Origin: Donghicola mangrovi
Lineage (GTDB): Bacteria > Pseudomonadota > Alphaproteobacteria > Rhodobacterales > Rhodobacteraceae
DNA length: 64,000 nt
Reading direction: 5' to 3'
NCBI RefSeq assembly: GCF_013377535.1
Contig: NZ_JABCJE010000007.1
Coordinates: 62,001 to 126,000, forward strand
The notes under the pieces: generated by a model
Told to the model about the DNA's origin: nothing
Seen by the model: the letters and a program-made list of their open reading frames with translations, nothing else
Databases searched by the model: none
Translations under genes and position numbers: made by a program
Part shown: in pieces, positions 26,102-36,304 of the stretch
How positions within the stretch are numbered: the stretch's first letter is position 1
How the letters are laid out: the number at the start of each line of letters is the position of its first letter

Positions 26102-27690
26102 CGAATGTTCTCGAGGTCGATAACCTCAAAGTCAGTTTCCGGCAGGATGGGCAGGTGTTTCAGGCGGTCAAAGGCGTGTCCTTTGCCGTGGCCAAGGGTG
26201 AAACCGTTGCGTTGGTGGGCGAATCCGGTTCGGGGAAATCCGTGACCGCGCTGTCCACGGTGCAACTGCTGGGGGACGCTGCCGAAGTATCGGGCGCTGT
26301 CCGCTACCAAGGGCAGGACATGGTGACCGCGACCGAGGCGCAGCTGCGCAAGGTGCGCGGCAACGACATCAGCTTCATCTTCCAAGAGCCGATGACATCG
26401 CTGAACCCGCTGCACACGCTGGAGCGGCAGCTTGGCGAAAGCCTTGCGCTGCATCAGGGGATTGTGGGCAATCAGGCGCGGGACCGGATCATTGATCTGC
26501 TGGATCGCGTGGGCATTCGTGACCCCGAAACGCGGCTGGGGTCCTATCCCCACCAGTTGTCGGGCGGTCAGCGCCAGCGCGTGATGATCGCGATGGCCTT
26601 GGCGAACAAGCCGGAACTGTTGATCGCGGACGAGCCGACCACTGCGCTGGACGTGACCATTCAGGCCCAGATCCTAGAGCTGCTCGCAGAACTGAAACGC
26701 GCCGAAGGGCTGAGCCTGCTGTTCATCACCCACGATCTGGGCATTGTCCGCCGGATCGCGGACCGCGTTTGTGTGATGAAGGACGGAGAGATCGTCGAAA
26801 GCGGCCCCACGGCCGAGATTTTCGCGAACCCGCAGCATCCATACACCCAGAAACTTCTGGCGGCCGAGCCGAAGGGCGTTGCGCTGCCCTTGGCTGAGGA
26901 CGCGCCAGAGGTGCTGCGGACCGAGCATCTGCGGGTGTGGTTCCCTATCCAGCAGGGGCTCCTGAAGCGGACGGTTGGGCATGTTAAGGCGGTGAACGAC
27001 GCCAGCCTGACCCTGCGCGCGGGGGAAACCTTGGGGATCGTGGGCGAGTCCGGTTCGGGCAAGACCACCGCCGCGCTGGCCATCATGCGCCTGATCGAAA
27101 GCACCGGCGGCATCTGGCTGCACGGGCAGGATGTGCGCAAGTACCGGACCAAAGAGCTGCGCCGCTTGCGCCGCGACATGCAAATCGTGTTTCAGGACCC
27201 CTTTGGCAGCCTGAGCCCCCGGATGACCGCGGAGCAGGTGATCAGCGAAGGGCTTGGCGTGCACGGCGTTGATCCCGGCAAGGACAAGCGCCAGTTGGTG
27301 GCCGAGATGATGACCGAAGTCGGCCTGAACCCCGATTTCATGCACCGCTATCCGCATGAATTCTCGGGTGGTCAGCGTCAGCGAATTGCGATTGCGCGGG
27401 CGATGATCTTGCGGCCCAAGTTGCTGGTGTTGGACGAGCCGACCTCGGCTTTGGACATGACCGTTCAGGTTCAGATCGTGGATATTCTGCGCGATTTGCA
27501 ACGGAAATACGGGCTGGCCTATCTGTTCATCAGCCACGATCTGCGGGTCGTGCGGGCGCTGTCCCACAAGGTGATGGTGATGCGGAACGGCGATGTGGTC
27601 GAGGCTGGAACGGCGGAAGAGGTTTTTGCCAATCCGCAGACCGAATATACGCGCGACCTGATGGCCGCTGCGTTTTCAGAGGCGCTCTGA
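26098..27690 (+). CDS. yejF: Peptide ABC transporter ATP-binding protein, YejF type (two ABC domains)
   Basis: 530 residues with two complete ABC cassettes fused. The first has Walker A GESGSGKS, signature LSGGQRQR and Walker [13 protein letters not shown]; the second has Walker [10 protein letters not shown], signature FSGGQRQR and Walker [13 protein letters not shown]. It powers the YejABE importer. It overlaps yejE by 4 bases (ATGA). Its 3' end is followed at once by the repeated terminator module. Confidence 0.93.
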   Translation: MTNVLEVDNLKVSFRQDGQVFQAVKGVSFAVAKGETVALVGESGSGKSVTALSTVQLLGDAAEVSGAVRYQGQDMVTATEAQLRKVRGNDISFIFQEPMTSLNPLHTLERQLGESLALHQGIVGNQARDRIIDLLDRVGIRDPETRLGSYPHQLSGGQRQRVMIAMALANKPELLIADEPTTALDVTIQAQILELLAELKRAEGLSLLFITHDLGIVRRIADRVCVMKDGEIVESGPTAEIFANPQHPYTQKLLAAEPKGVALPLAEDAPEVLRTEHLRVWFPIQQGLLKRTVGHVKAVNDASLTLRAGETLGIVGESGSGKTTAALAIMRLIESTGGIWLHGQDVRKYRTKELRRLRRDMQIVFQDPFGSLSPRMTAEQVISEGLGVHGVDPGKDKRQLVAEMMTEVGLNPDFMHRYPHEFSGGQRQRIAIARAMILRPKLLVLDEPTSALDMTVQVQIVDILRDLQRKYGLAYLFISHDLRVVRALSHKVMVMRNGDVVEAGTAEEVFANPQTEYTRDLMAAAFSEAL

Positions 27691-27697
27691 GTTCTGC

Positions 27698-27752
27698 GGC
27701 GCCGCGCCCTGTGGTGGGCGTGGCGCCGTGAGTATTTTTACAAAGAAGAAGA
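27698..27752 (+). terminator. Terminator of the yej operon; copy 4 of the repeated module, overlapping the end of the convergent dehydrogenase gene
   Basis: GGCGCCGCGCCC (27698-27709) pairs with GGGCGTGGCGCC (27716-27727) over 12 positions including one G-U pair, then GTGAGTATTTTTACAAAGAA. The conserved tail also encodes the last residues and stop codon (SSSL-stop) of the convergent FAD-oxidase gene. Confidence 0.75.
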
Positions 27753-29159
27753 TGCGGGCGGGATCACCTTGCCGGGGTTGAGGATCCCCGTGGGGTCGAT
27801 GGCCTGTTTTATGGCGCGCATGGTGTCCAGTGCGGCGGCGTTCTTGTGCCGTGTCATGCTGGAGAGTTTGGACTGACCCACCCCGTGTTCCGCCGAGAAA
27901 GAGCCGCCGAGGGCGCGGACTTCGGCCTCGACCGCGGACATGATGGTGTCTTTGAGGGCTTTGTCAGAGGGGCGCACGGTGTAGTGGATGTTGCCATCCC
28001 CCAGATGCGCGACGGTCATGTCAAAGGCGTCAGCGTCCAGCGTGGGCAGAAGGGCGTTCATCCGATCAAGGAAGCTGGCGATTTCGTCCAAGGGTAGCGC
28101 GATGTCGTTCACAATGGCCGCACGGGGACCGGCCAGAGAGAGTTCGGCCGCGGATTCGCGGATGGCCCAGAAAGCGGCGCGCTGGCTGTCATTCGTGGCG
28201 ATGGTCGCGTCGGTCAGCAGCCCTTCTTCGAAGAGGGTGGCGAGGGTGCTCTCGAAGGTGTCTTGCAGGACGGTCGTGCCCTCGGGCGAGAGGGCTGCAT
28301 CGCGAGGGGCGGTCGAGGCCAGTTCGACCAGAATGTTGACGCTGTGGATGTCGGCAAAGGGTTGGCGCGCCTGCGGGTGCATCTCGGCGTAGGCGGTCAT
28401 GTAGTGGGCGGGCATGTATTCGAACGCCTCGACCGCGTCAGAGGTGGCTTCTTGGAGGCGGTTCAGGGTGGTTAGGGCGTCCGTCAGGGACGGGCAGGCC
28501 AAGAAGGCGGTCGAGCGGACACGCGGGGTAGGGGACAGCTTTAGCACGGCGGCGGTGATGATGCCCAAGGTACCCTCGGCCCCGATCAGCAGGTGTTTCA
28601 GGGCGTAGCCGGTGTTGTCCTTGTGCAGTTCGGACATCAGGTCCAGCACGGTGCCGTCGGGCAGCACAGCCTCGATCCCCAGACACAGATCGCGGGTATT
28701 GCCGTATTTCAGCACGTTCGAGCCGCCCGCGTTGGTGGACAGGATGCCGCCGATCGTGGCGGACCCTTGGGCGCCGAAGGTCATCGGGAATTGCATCCCC
28801 AGTTCGGCGGCAGATTCGCGCAAGGATTGCAGGATGACGCCAGCCTCGACGATGGCGGTGCGGGTGCGCGGGGTGACTTGGCGGATGGTGTTCATCCGGT
28901 CCAGCGAGACCACCAGCGCGTCGGGGGCATGGGCGCCGCCCACCAGTCCGGTGCGGCCACCTGCGGGCACCACAGGCACGTTCGCAGCATGCGCCATCGC
29001 CATAATTTGCGAGACTTCTGCCGTGCTGGCAGGTCGGATCACCGCCATCGGTTCGCCATGCCAAGCGCCCGTCCAATCGGTCACCCAAGGCGCGCAATCA
29101 GGCCCGGTCAGGATCGGGGTGTCCGGCAGGGCCGAGGCCAGTTTGGAAAGAAAATCCAT
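27738..29159 (-). CDS. FAD-linked D-2-hydroxyacid dehydrogenase (D-2-hydroxyglutarate/D-lactate type)
   Basis: About 473 residues. The FAD-binding PCMH domain shows PVVPAGGRTGLVGGA (about residues 62-76) and ILSTNAGGSNVLKYGN. The C-terminal domain shows the metal-site motif VAHLGDGNIHY and the terminal EHGVGQSK. This is the GlcD/D2HGDH/DLD family; substrate choice among D-2-hydroxyglutarate, D-lactate and glycolate cannot be read. ATG 29159 gives the usual N-terminus; an in-frame ATG at 29195 adds 12 basic residues. It ends inside a repeat module. No glcE or glcF subunit adjoins it, favouring a single-polypeptide enzyme. Confidence 0.85.
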   Translation of the reverse strand: MDFLSKLASALPDTPILTGPDCAPWVTDWTGAWHGEPMAVIRPASTAEVSQIMAMAHAANVPVVPAGGRTGLVGGAHAPDALVVSLDRMNTIRQVTPRTRTAIVEAGVILQSLRESAAELGMQFPMTFGAQGSATIGGILSTNAGGSNVLKYGNTRDLCLGIEAVLPDGTVLDLMSELHKDNTGYALKHLLIGAEGTLGIITAAVLKLSPTPRVRSTAFLACPSLTDALTTLNRLQEATSDAVEAFEYMPAHYMTAYAEMHPQARQPFADIHSVNILVELASTAPRDAALSPEGTTVLQDTFESTLATLFEEGLLTDATIATNDSQRAAFWAIRESAAELSLAGPRAAIVNDIALPLDEIASFLDRMNALLPTLDADAFDMTVAHLGDGNIHYTVRPSDKALKDTIMSAVEAEVRALGGSFSAEHGVGQSKLSSMTRHKNAAALDTMRAIKQAIDPTGILNPGKVIPPASSSL

Positions 29160-29230
29160 TAAAATTCCATTTCTTCGTTTTTCCCGCTTGACCATCTCTT
29201 ACCGTGGCCTTAAGTGAGCGTCCACCAGAT

Positions 29231-29307
29231 GGCGGAGTAGCTCAGTTGGTTAGAGCAGCGGAATCATAATCCGCGTGTCGGGGGTTCAAGTCCCTCCTCC
29301 GCTACCA
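29231..29307 (+). tRNA. tRNA with anticodon CAT, probably elongator tRNA-Met
   Basis: A 77-base cloverleaf with encoded CCA. The anticodon stem GCGGA/TCCGC encloses loop ATCATAA (anticodon CAT), the T-loop is TTCAAGT, and the D-arm contains AGCTCAGTTGGTTAGAGC. The first acceptor pair is G-U. It lacks initiator features such as three G-C pairs below the anticodon loop. A lysidine-modified tRNA-Ile2 also has CAT and cannot be fully excluded from sequence alone. Confidence 0.93.
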
Positions 29308-29367
29308 AAACTTTCCTAGAAAATTCGTAGCAAAGACAGACGCCTAGCGCGGCAGTCATCTGGTCAT

Positions 29368-30132
29368 TTACGGCTTGGCGATGACCACCTCGGTGTTCCA
29401 GCGTTTGCACTTTTCCCCCAGATCGCCGGGCAGCGGACGGTCGGTAAAGAACGCGTCCAGTTCCGCCAAAGAGCCAATGCGCGCGGGGGCATTTCGCTGG
29501 AATTTCGAACCGTCGGACACAAGGAACGTCTTGCGCGACTGGCGCAGAATGGCCTGGCTGACGCCGACCTCTTGGATGTCGAAGTCCAGAATATCGCCGT
29601 CCTCGTCCAGTGCCGAGCAGCCGATGATCGCCAGATCGAATTTGAACTGCGCGATGGCTTGCACGGTCAGGTTGCCGACAAGGCCCCCGTCCGAGCGGCG
29701 TAGCGTACCCCCCGCCACAATCACCTGACAGTCGGAATTCTGGCCAAGGATGTTGGCCACGTTCAGGTTGTTCGTCACGATCATCATATCGCGGTGGCGC
29801 AGCAGTTCGGCGGCTACGGCCTCGGTGCTGGTGCCGATGTTCAGAAAGATCGAGGCGTTCTCGGGGATGCGCGCGGCGCAGGCCTTGGCGATGGCGTGTT
29901 TGGCGTCCGAATGCAGGTAGCGGCGTTCCTCGTAGCCGATGTTCGAGGTGCCCGAAGGCAGGATCGCCCCGCCATGCACACGCTCCAGCCGCCCCGCATC
30001 CGCCAGATCGGTCAGGTCGCGCCGGATGGTCTGGAGGGTCACGCCAAAATGCGCGGCAAGCCCCTCGACCGTGACTTTGCCTTCACGGCGGGCGATCTCG
30101 AGGATTTCGGGATGGCGTAGGGTTTGGGACAT
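29368..30132 (-). CDS. glpR: DeoR-family repressor of the glycerol regulon
   Basis: A 254-residue regulator. The N-terminal DeoR helix-turn-helix is at about residues 18-57 (EGLAAHFGVTLQTIRRDLTD), followed by the HGGAI linker motif and a sugar-phosphate-binding domain with NIGTSTEAVAAELL. Members sense phosphorylated sugars; for GlpR the ligand is glycerol-3-phosphate. It is divergent from glpD and the glycerol transporter, with direct-repeat arrays in the shared 270-base control region. GGAGG precedes the ATG. Confidence 0.9.
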   Translation of the reverse strand: MSQTLRHPEILEIARREGKVTVEGLAAHFGVTLQTIRRDLTDLADAGRLERVHGGAILPSGTSNIGYEERRYLHSDAKHAIAKACAARIPENASIFLNIGTSTEAVAAELLRHRDMMIVTNNLNVANILGQNSDCQVIVAGGTLRRSDGGLVGNLTVQAIAQFKFDLAIIGCSALDEDGDILDFDIQEVGVSQAILRQSRKTFLVSDGSKFQRNAPARIGSLAELDAFFTDRPLPGDLGEKCKRWNTEVVIAKP

Positions 30133-30185
30133 GGCTCTCCTCCGGTAGGTCGCGCGATTATGCGCGGTTTTTTTCGTTATTCAAG

Positions 30186-30213
30186 GAATCAGCGGCGAAT
30201 CAGGTTCGAATCA
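30186..30213 (+). promoter_or_regulatory. Three GAATCA repeats at 11-bp spacing (candidate GlpR operator)
   Basis: GAATCA occurs at 30186-30191, 30197-30202 and 30208-30213, each followed by five unrelated bases, so the three copies sit on the same face of the helix. It lies 54 bases upstream of the glpR start in the divergent glpR-glpD region. Confidence 0.6.
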
Positions 30214-30314
30214 TGCGTGCAGGGGTTTGCGCGCGCAGAAATCCTGTTCTGCGCTGCGGAAATTTGGAAATTTGTCACGGAATTGTCATATGATTTCATG
30301 TGGTTATTCAAAAG

Positions 30315-30330
30315 CGAACACAAACGAACA
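30315..30330 (+). promoter_or_regulatory. Pair of CGAACA direct repeats at 10-bp spacing (second candidate GlpR site)
   Basis: CGAACA at 30315-30320 and 30325-30330, separated by CAAA, about 75 bases before the glpD start. It resembles the CGAATCA units of the upstream array (two of the three copies read CGAATCA). DeoR-family repressors commonly bind such direct repeats. Confidence 0.5.
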
Positions 30331-30402
30331 TTCTGGCTTTCTTTTTGATGCGCTCAGGGCTAGCTTTTGCCTCGAACCGAAGGGCGGTTGAGGGAGGACC
30401 CT

Positions 30403-32007
30403 GTGTCGGGAACGGACGAAACCCAGCAGATTTACGATCTGTTCATCATTGGCGGCGGCATCAACGGGTGCGGCATTGCGCGTGATGCGTCGGGCCGTGG
30501 TCTGAGCGTTGCGCTGGCCGAGATGGGCGATCTGGCTTCGGCGACGTCGTCGTCCTCGACCAAGCTGTTTCATGGCGGCCTGCGCTATCTGGAGTATTTC
30601 GAGGTGCGTCTGGTCCGCGAGGCCCTGATCGAGCGCGAAGTCCTGCTGAAGGCGATGCCCCATATCAGCTGGCCGATGCGCTTTGTGCTGCCCTACCATC
30701 AGGACATGCGGTTCGAGAATTCGACCCCGACCTCGCGTCTGCTGAACACCTTTATGCCGTGGATGAAGGGGCGCCGCCCCGCGTGGCTGATCCGTCTGGG
30801 TCTGTTCATGTACGACACCCTTGGGGGCCGTCAGATCCTGCCCGGCACCACCACTGTTGACCTGAAGGCCGGCCCCGAGGGCGCGCCCCTGCAGGACCGC
30901 TTTGAAACCGCGTACGAATATTCCGACTGCTGGGTCGAGGATTCCCGTCTGGTGATCCTGAACGCCCGCGATGCCGAGGCGCGCGGTGCCCAGATCATGA
31001 CCCGCACCAAGGTTCTGTCCTGCGAGAGGAACGGTGGCCAGTGGCATGTTACGGTTCAGGATGTCAATTCCGGTATTGTCCGTAACTTCCGCGCCAAGAT
31101 GCTGGTGAACGCCGGTGGCCCGTGGGTGGGCGACATCATTCACGGCAAAATTCGCTCGAACAGCACCGAGGGCGTGCGTCTGGTTCGCGGCAGCCACATC
31201 GTGACCCGCAAGCTTTACGATCACGACAAATGCTATTTCTTCCAAGGCACCGACGGGCGCATCATTTTCGCGATCCCGTACGAGCAGGACTTTACCCTGA
31301 TCGGTACCACCGACGCCGAGCATAGCGATCCCTCGATCAAACCGGTTTGCACCGACAAAGAGCGGGATTACCTGCTGGCCTTCGCCTCGGACTACTTCAA
31401 GCAGCCGGTCACGCAGGACGACATCGTCTGGACCTATTCGGGCGTGCGTCCGCTTTATGATGACGGGGCCAGCAGCGCCACCGCGGCCACACGAGACTAT
31501 ACGCTGAAGGTCGATGCGCAGGGCGGCGCGCCCGTGCTGAACGTCTTTGGCGGCAAGATCACAACCTATCGCCGACTCGCCGAAAGCGCGCTGGAGCACA
31601 TCCAGAAACACTTCCCCAAGGTCAAGGGAACGTGGACGGCAGGGGTGCCTTTGCCCGGCGGGAATTTCGCGGTGGCGGACGTGGATCGCTTGATCGCTGA
31701 TCTGCAAAAAGAATTTCCGTTCCTGACCGTCTTTTGGGCGCGTCGTCTGATCCGCGCGTATGGGTCAGAGGCATCAGAGGTGCTGGGTCACGTTCGGGAT
31801 GCCGTGCAACTGGGGCGTGACTTTGGGGCAACCTTGACCGAGGCTGAGGTTCGCTGGCTGATGGAACGCGAATACGCGCAAACGGCAGAGGACGTCATTT
31901 GGCGGCGGAGCAAATTGGGTCTGCGGATGACGGCCGAACAGGTCGCGGCGTTGGATCAGTGGATGAAGGACGTTCGGGGGGAGGGAGCCGCTGAGGCGGC
32001 CCAGTAA
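30403..32007 (+). CDS. glpD: Aerobic glycerol-3-phosphate dehydrogenase
   Basis: A 534-residue FAD enzyme of the inner membrane surface that oxidises glycerol-3-phosphate to dihydroxyacetone phosphate and feeds electrons to quinone. The dinucleotide motif DLFIIGGGINGCGIARDA lies at about residues 12-29, followed by SSSSTKLFHGGLRYL, a family hallmark, and a C-terminal DAO_C domain. GGGAGG five bases upstream selects the GTG at 30403; an earlier start would precede that ribosome site. It is the first gene of the glycerol operon and divergent from glpR. Confidence 0.95.
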   Translation: MSGTDETQQIYDLFIIGGGINGCGIARDASGRGLSVALAEMGDLASATSSSSTKLFHGGLRYLEYFEVRLVREALIEREVLLKAMPHISWPMRFVLPYHQDMRFENSTPTSRLLNTFMPWMKGRRPAWLIRLGLFMYDTLGGRQILPGTTTVDLKAGPEGAPLQDRFETAYEYSDCWVEDSRLVILNARDAEARGAQIMTRTKVLSCERNGGQWHVTVQDVNSGIVRNFRAKMLVNAGGPWVGDIIHGKIRSNSTEGVRLVRGSHIVTRKLYDHDKCYFFQGTDGRIIFAIPYEQDFTLIGTTDAEHSDPSIKPVCTDKERDYLLAFASDYFKQPVTQDDIVWTYSGVRPLYDDGASSATAATRDYTLKVDAQGGAPVLNVFGGKITTYRRLAESALEHIQKHFPKVKGTWTAGVPLPGGNFAVADVDRLIADLQKEFPFLTVFWARRLIRAYGSEASEVLGHVRDAVQLGRDFGATLTEAEVRWLMEREYAQTAEDVIWRRSKLGLRMTAEQVAALDQWMKDVRGEGAAEAAQ

Positions 32008-32035
32008 CCCAACCGGACGAAGGGAGGAGAAAGAG

Positions 32036-33124
32036 ATGGCTCTCGCTCTTGAGCGGGTCTCCAAGGTCGTGAACGGCCAGACCCATATACACGAGACGGA
32101 TCTCGTCTTGCAGCCGGGCACGATGAACGTGCTTCTGGGGCCGACCCTGTCGGGCAAGACATCGCTGATGCGTCTGATGGCGGGGCTGGATGTGCCGACC
32201 TCGGGGCGGATTCTGTGGAATGGTCAGGACGTGACCGGTATGCGCGTGCAGGACCGCAAGGTCGCCATGGTGTACCAGCAGTTCATCAACTACCCGTCGA
32301 TGACCGTGTACGACAACATCGCCTCGCCGCTGAAGCTGATGGGGAAATCCTCGTCCGAGATCGACGCAGCGGTGAAAAAGGCCGCTGACCTGATGAAGCT
32401 GACCCCCATGCTGCAGCGCAAGCCGCTGGAACTGTCGGGCGGACAGCAGCAGCGCTGCGCTCTGGCGCGGGCCCTTGTGAAAAACGCGGGTCTGGTGCTG
32501 CTGGACGAACCTCTGGCGAACCTTGACTACAAGCTGCGCGAAGAGCTGCGGATCGAGATCCCCAAGATATTCGAAGAGTCGGGCAGCATCTTTGTCTACG
32601 CGACAACCGAACCCGAAGAGGCGCTGCTGTTGGGCGGCAACACTGCCACCCTGTGGGAAGGCCGCGTGACCCAATTCGGGCCGACTCCGACCGTCTATCG
32701 CCAGCCCGTCGATGCGACCACGGCCCGCGTGTTCAGTGACCCGCCGATGAACTTCTTGCAGATCAGCAAGACCGGCCACGTTCTGATGTTCGGCAAGGGC
32801 CAGAAAACCCCTGCGACCGGTGCTTTGGCGAACCTGCCCGACGGCCGTTACATCGCGGGCTTTCGTCCCAACCATGTCGAGATCGGCAAGCACACGGCGG
32901 ATGCGGTGAAGTTTACCACCAACCTCGTTGTGACCGAACTGACCGGCTCGGAGACCTTTGTTCACTTGGATCACCACGGCGACAAATGGGTGGGGCTGGT
33001 GCACGGGGTGCACAACCTGACGCTTGGCGCGCCGCTGGATGTCTATCTGGACCCCAGCCACGTCTACATCTTTGGTGAAAACGGACAGCTGGTGGCGCCT
33101 GCCGCCTATGCGGTCGCAGCGTAA
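32036..33124 (+). CDS. glpS: Glycerol ABC transporter ATP-binding protein GlpS
   Basis: A 362-residue ATPase of the CUT1/MalK type. The Walker A region is unusual (GPTLSGKTSLMRLM, without the common GxSGxGKS), the signature is LSGGQQQRCALARAL, and Walker B is LVLLDEPLANLDYK. A C-terminal TOBE-like regulatory domain follows from about residue 235. It is the first of two ATPases in the GlpSTPQV glycerol importer first described in Rhizobium. Its start lies 28 bases after glpD. Confidence 0.92.
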   Translation: MALALERVSKVVNGQTHIHETDLVLQPGTMNVLLGPTLSGKTSLMRLMAGLDVPTSGRILWNGQDVTGMRVQDRKVAMVYQQFINYPSMTVYDNIASPLKLMGKSSSEIDAAVKKAADLMKLTPMLQRKPLELSGGQQQRCALARALVKNAGLVLLDEPLANLDYKLREELRIEIPKIFEESGSIFVYATTEPEEALLLGGNTATLWEGRVTQFGPTPTVYRQPVDATTARVFSDPPMNFLQISKTGHVLMFGKGQKTPATGALANLPDGRYIAGFRPNHVEIGKHTADAVKFTTNLVVTELTGSETFVHLDHHGDKWVGLVHGVHNLTLGAPLDVYLDPSHVYIFGENGQLVAPAAYAVAA

Positions 33125-33136
33125 GGAGCGGGAAAG

Positions 33137-34212
<1,076 letters not shown>

Positions 34213-34213
<1 letters not shown>

Positions 34214-35082
34214 TGGAAAAGACAGTCAACCAAAAGGCATGGTTCCTTGTCCTGCCGGTGCTGCTGCTGGTGGCGTTCTCGGCGGTGATCCCGTTGATGA
34301 CCGTGGTGAACTATGCGTTTCAGGATACCTTCGGGAACAACGTCTTCTTCTGGGCCGGTCTGACCTGGTTCGAAGAACTGATAGAATCGGATCGTATGTG
34401 GGCGGCACTGGGCCGTCAGGCGATCTTCTCGGCGATCATTCTGGCGATCGAGGTGCCGCTTGGCATTTTCGTCGCCCTGAACATGCCGAAAAAGGGCTTC
34501 TGGGCCAGCTTCTGTCTGGTGCTGATGTCCCTGCCGCTGCTGATCCCGTGGAACGTGGTGGGCACCATCTGGCAGATCTTTGGCCGCGTGGACATTGGCC
34601 TGCTGGGGTACACCCTCGATAAACTGGGCATCAGCTACAACTACACTCAGGACTTCTATGCCGCTTGGATCACCGTGATCGTGATGGACGTGTGGCACTG
34701 GACCTCGCTGGTGGCGCTCTTGGCTTATGCCGGTCTGCAATCGATCCCCGACGCCTATTATCAGGCGGCCAAGATCGACCAGGCCAGCCGCTGGAACGTC
34801 TTCCGCTACATCGAGCTGCCCAAGATGGCCGGTGTTCTGATGATCGCGATCCTGCTGCGCTTTATGGACAGCTTCATGATCTACACCGAGCCGTTCGTTG
34901 TGACCGGCGGCGGCCCCGGCAACGCAACCACCTTCTTGTCGATCGACCTCGTGAAGATGGCTTTGGGGCAATTCGATCTGGGTCCGGCAGCAGCCTTCTC
35001 GCTGATGTACTTCCTGGTGATCCTCTTGATTTCGTGGGTGTTCTACACCGTCATGACCAACCTTGATAAGCGGGAGGGCTGA
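34213..35082 (+). CDS. glpP: Glycerol ABC transporter permease GlpP
   Basis: A 289-residue inner-membrane protein of the MalF/UgpA class with six predicted membrane segments. The EAA loop reads YYQAAKIDQASRWNVFRYIELP. It forms the glycerol channel with GlpQ. The ATG at 34213 overlaps the glpT stop. Confidence 0.93.
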
Positions 35083-35086
35083 TCCA

Positions 35087-35938
<852 letters not shown>

Positions 35939-35962
35939 CCCCCGAAGAAAGGAGACCATACA

Positions 35963-36235
35963 ATGGCTTGGATGGCTTGGACGTGGCAAACCGCCGCCTT
36001 CTTCGGGATCATCGCCGCACTGCTGATCACCTTTACAGTGCTGGCCATCAAATTCCCCGAGACGCCCCGCACGGGCGTCCTGCGGATCGAGACGACGCGT
36101 GGGGACCGCTTGTTCATCACGCTACTGGGCTCGGCCTTCATCAACCTCGCTTGGCTGGGGTTGGTGGGCGAAAACCAGCCCTACGCGCTGGGTGTTTGCC
36201 TTGTGTATGCCTTTGCGGTCTTCCGCTGGGTCTAA
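35963..36235 (+). CDS. DUF2160 small membrane protein of the glycerol transporter operon
   Basis: A 90-residue protein with two or three membrane segments (FFGIIAALLITFTVLAIKF; LFITLLGSAFINLAWLGLV; AYALGVCLVYAFAVFRWV-like end). DUF2160 members occur almost only between the permease and binding-protein genes of GlpSTPQV-type operons, sometimes called glpU. A role in assembling or regulating the importer is plausible but unproven. GAAAGGAG precedes the ATG. Confidence 0.85.
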   Translation: MAWMAWTWQTAAFFGIIAALLITFTVLAIKFPETPRTGVLRIETTRGDRLFITLLGSAFINLAWLGLVGENQPYALGVCLVYAFAVFRWV

Positions 36236-36247
36236 TGGCTGACACCT

Positions 36248-36269
36248 GCCAGCGGCAACGACCGCTGGC
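36248..36269 (+). other. Intra-operon stem-loop before glpV
   Basis: GCCAGCGG-CAACGA-CCGCTGGC, a perfect 8-bp stem without a U-tract, 12 bases after the DUF2160 stop and 36 bases before glpV. It probably marks mRNA processing or stabilises the binding-protein segment of the transcript. Confidence 0.6.
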
Positions 36270-36304
36270 CCATCAGTAGAAACGGTTCAATTAGGGAGGA
36301 AACT

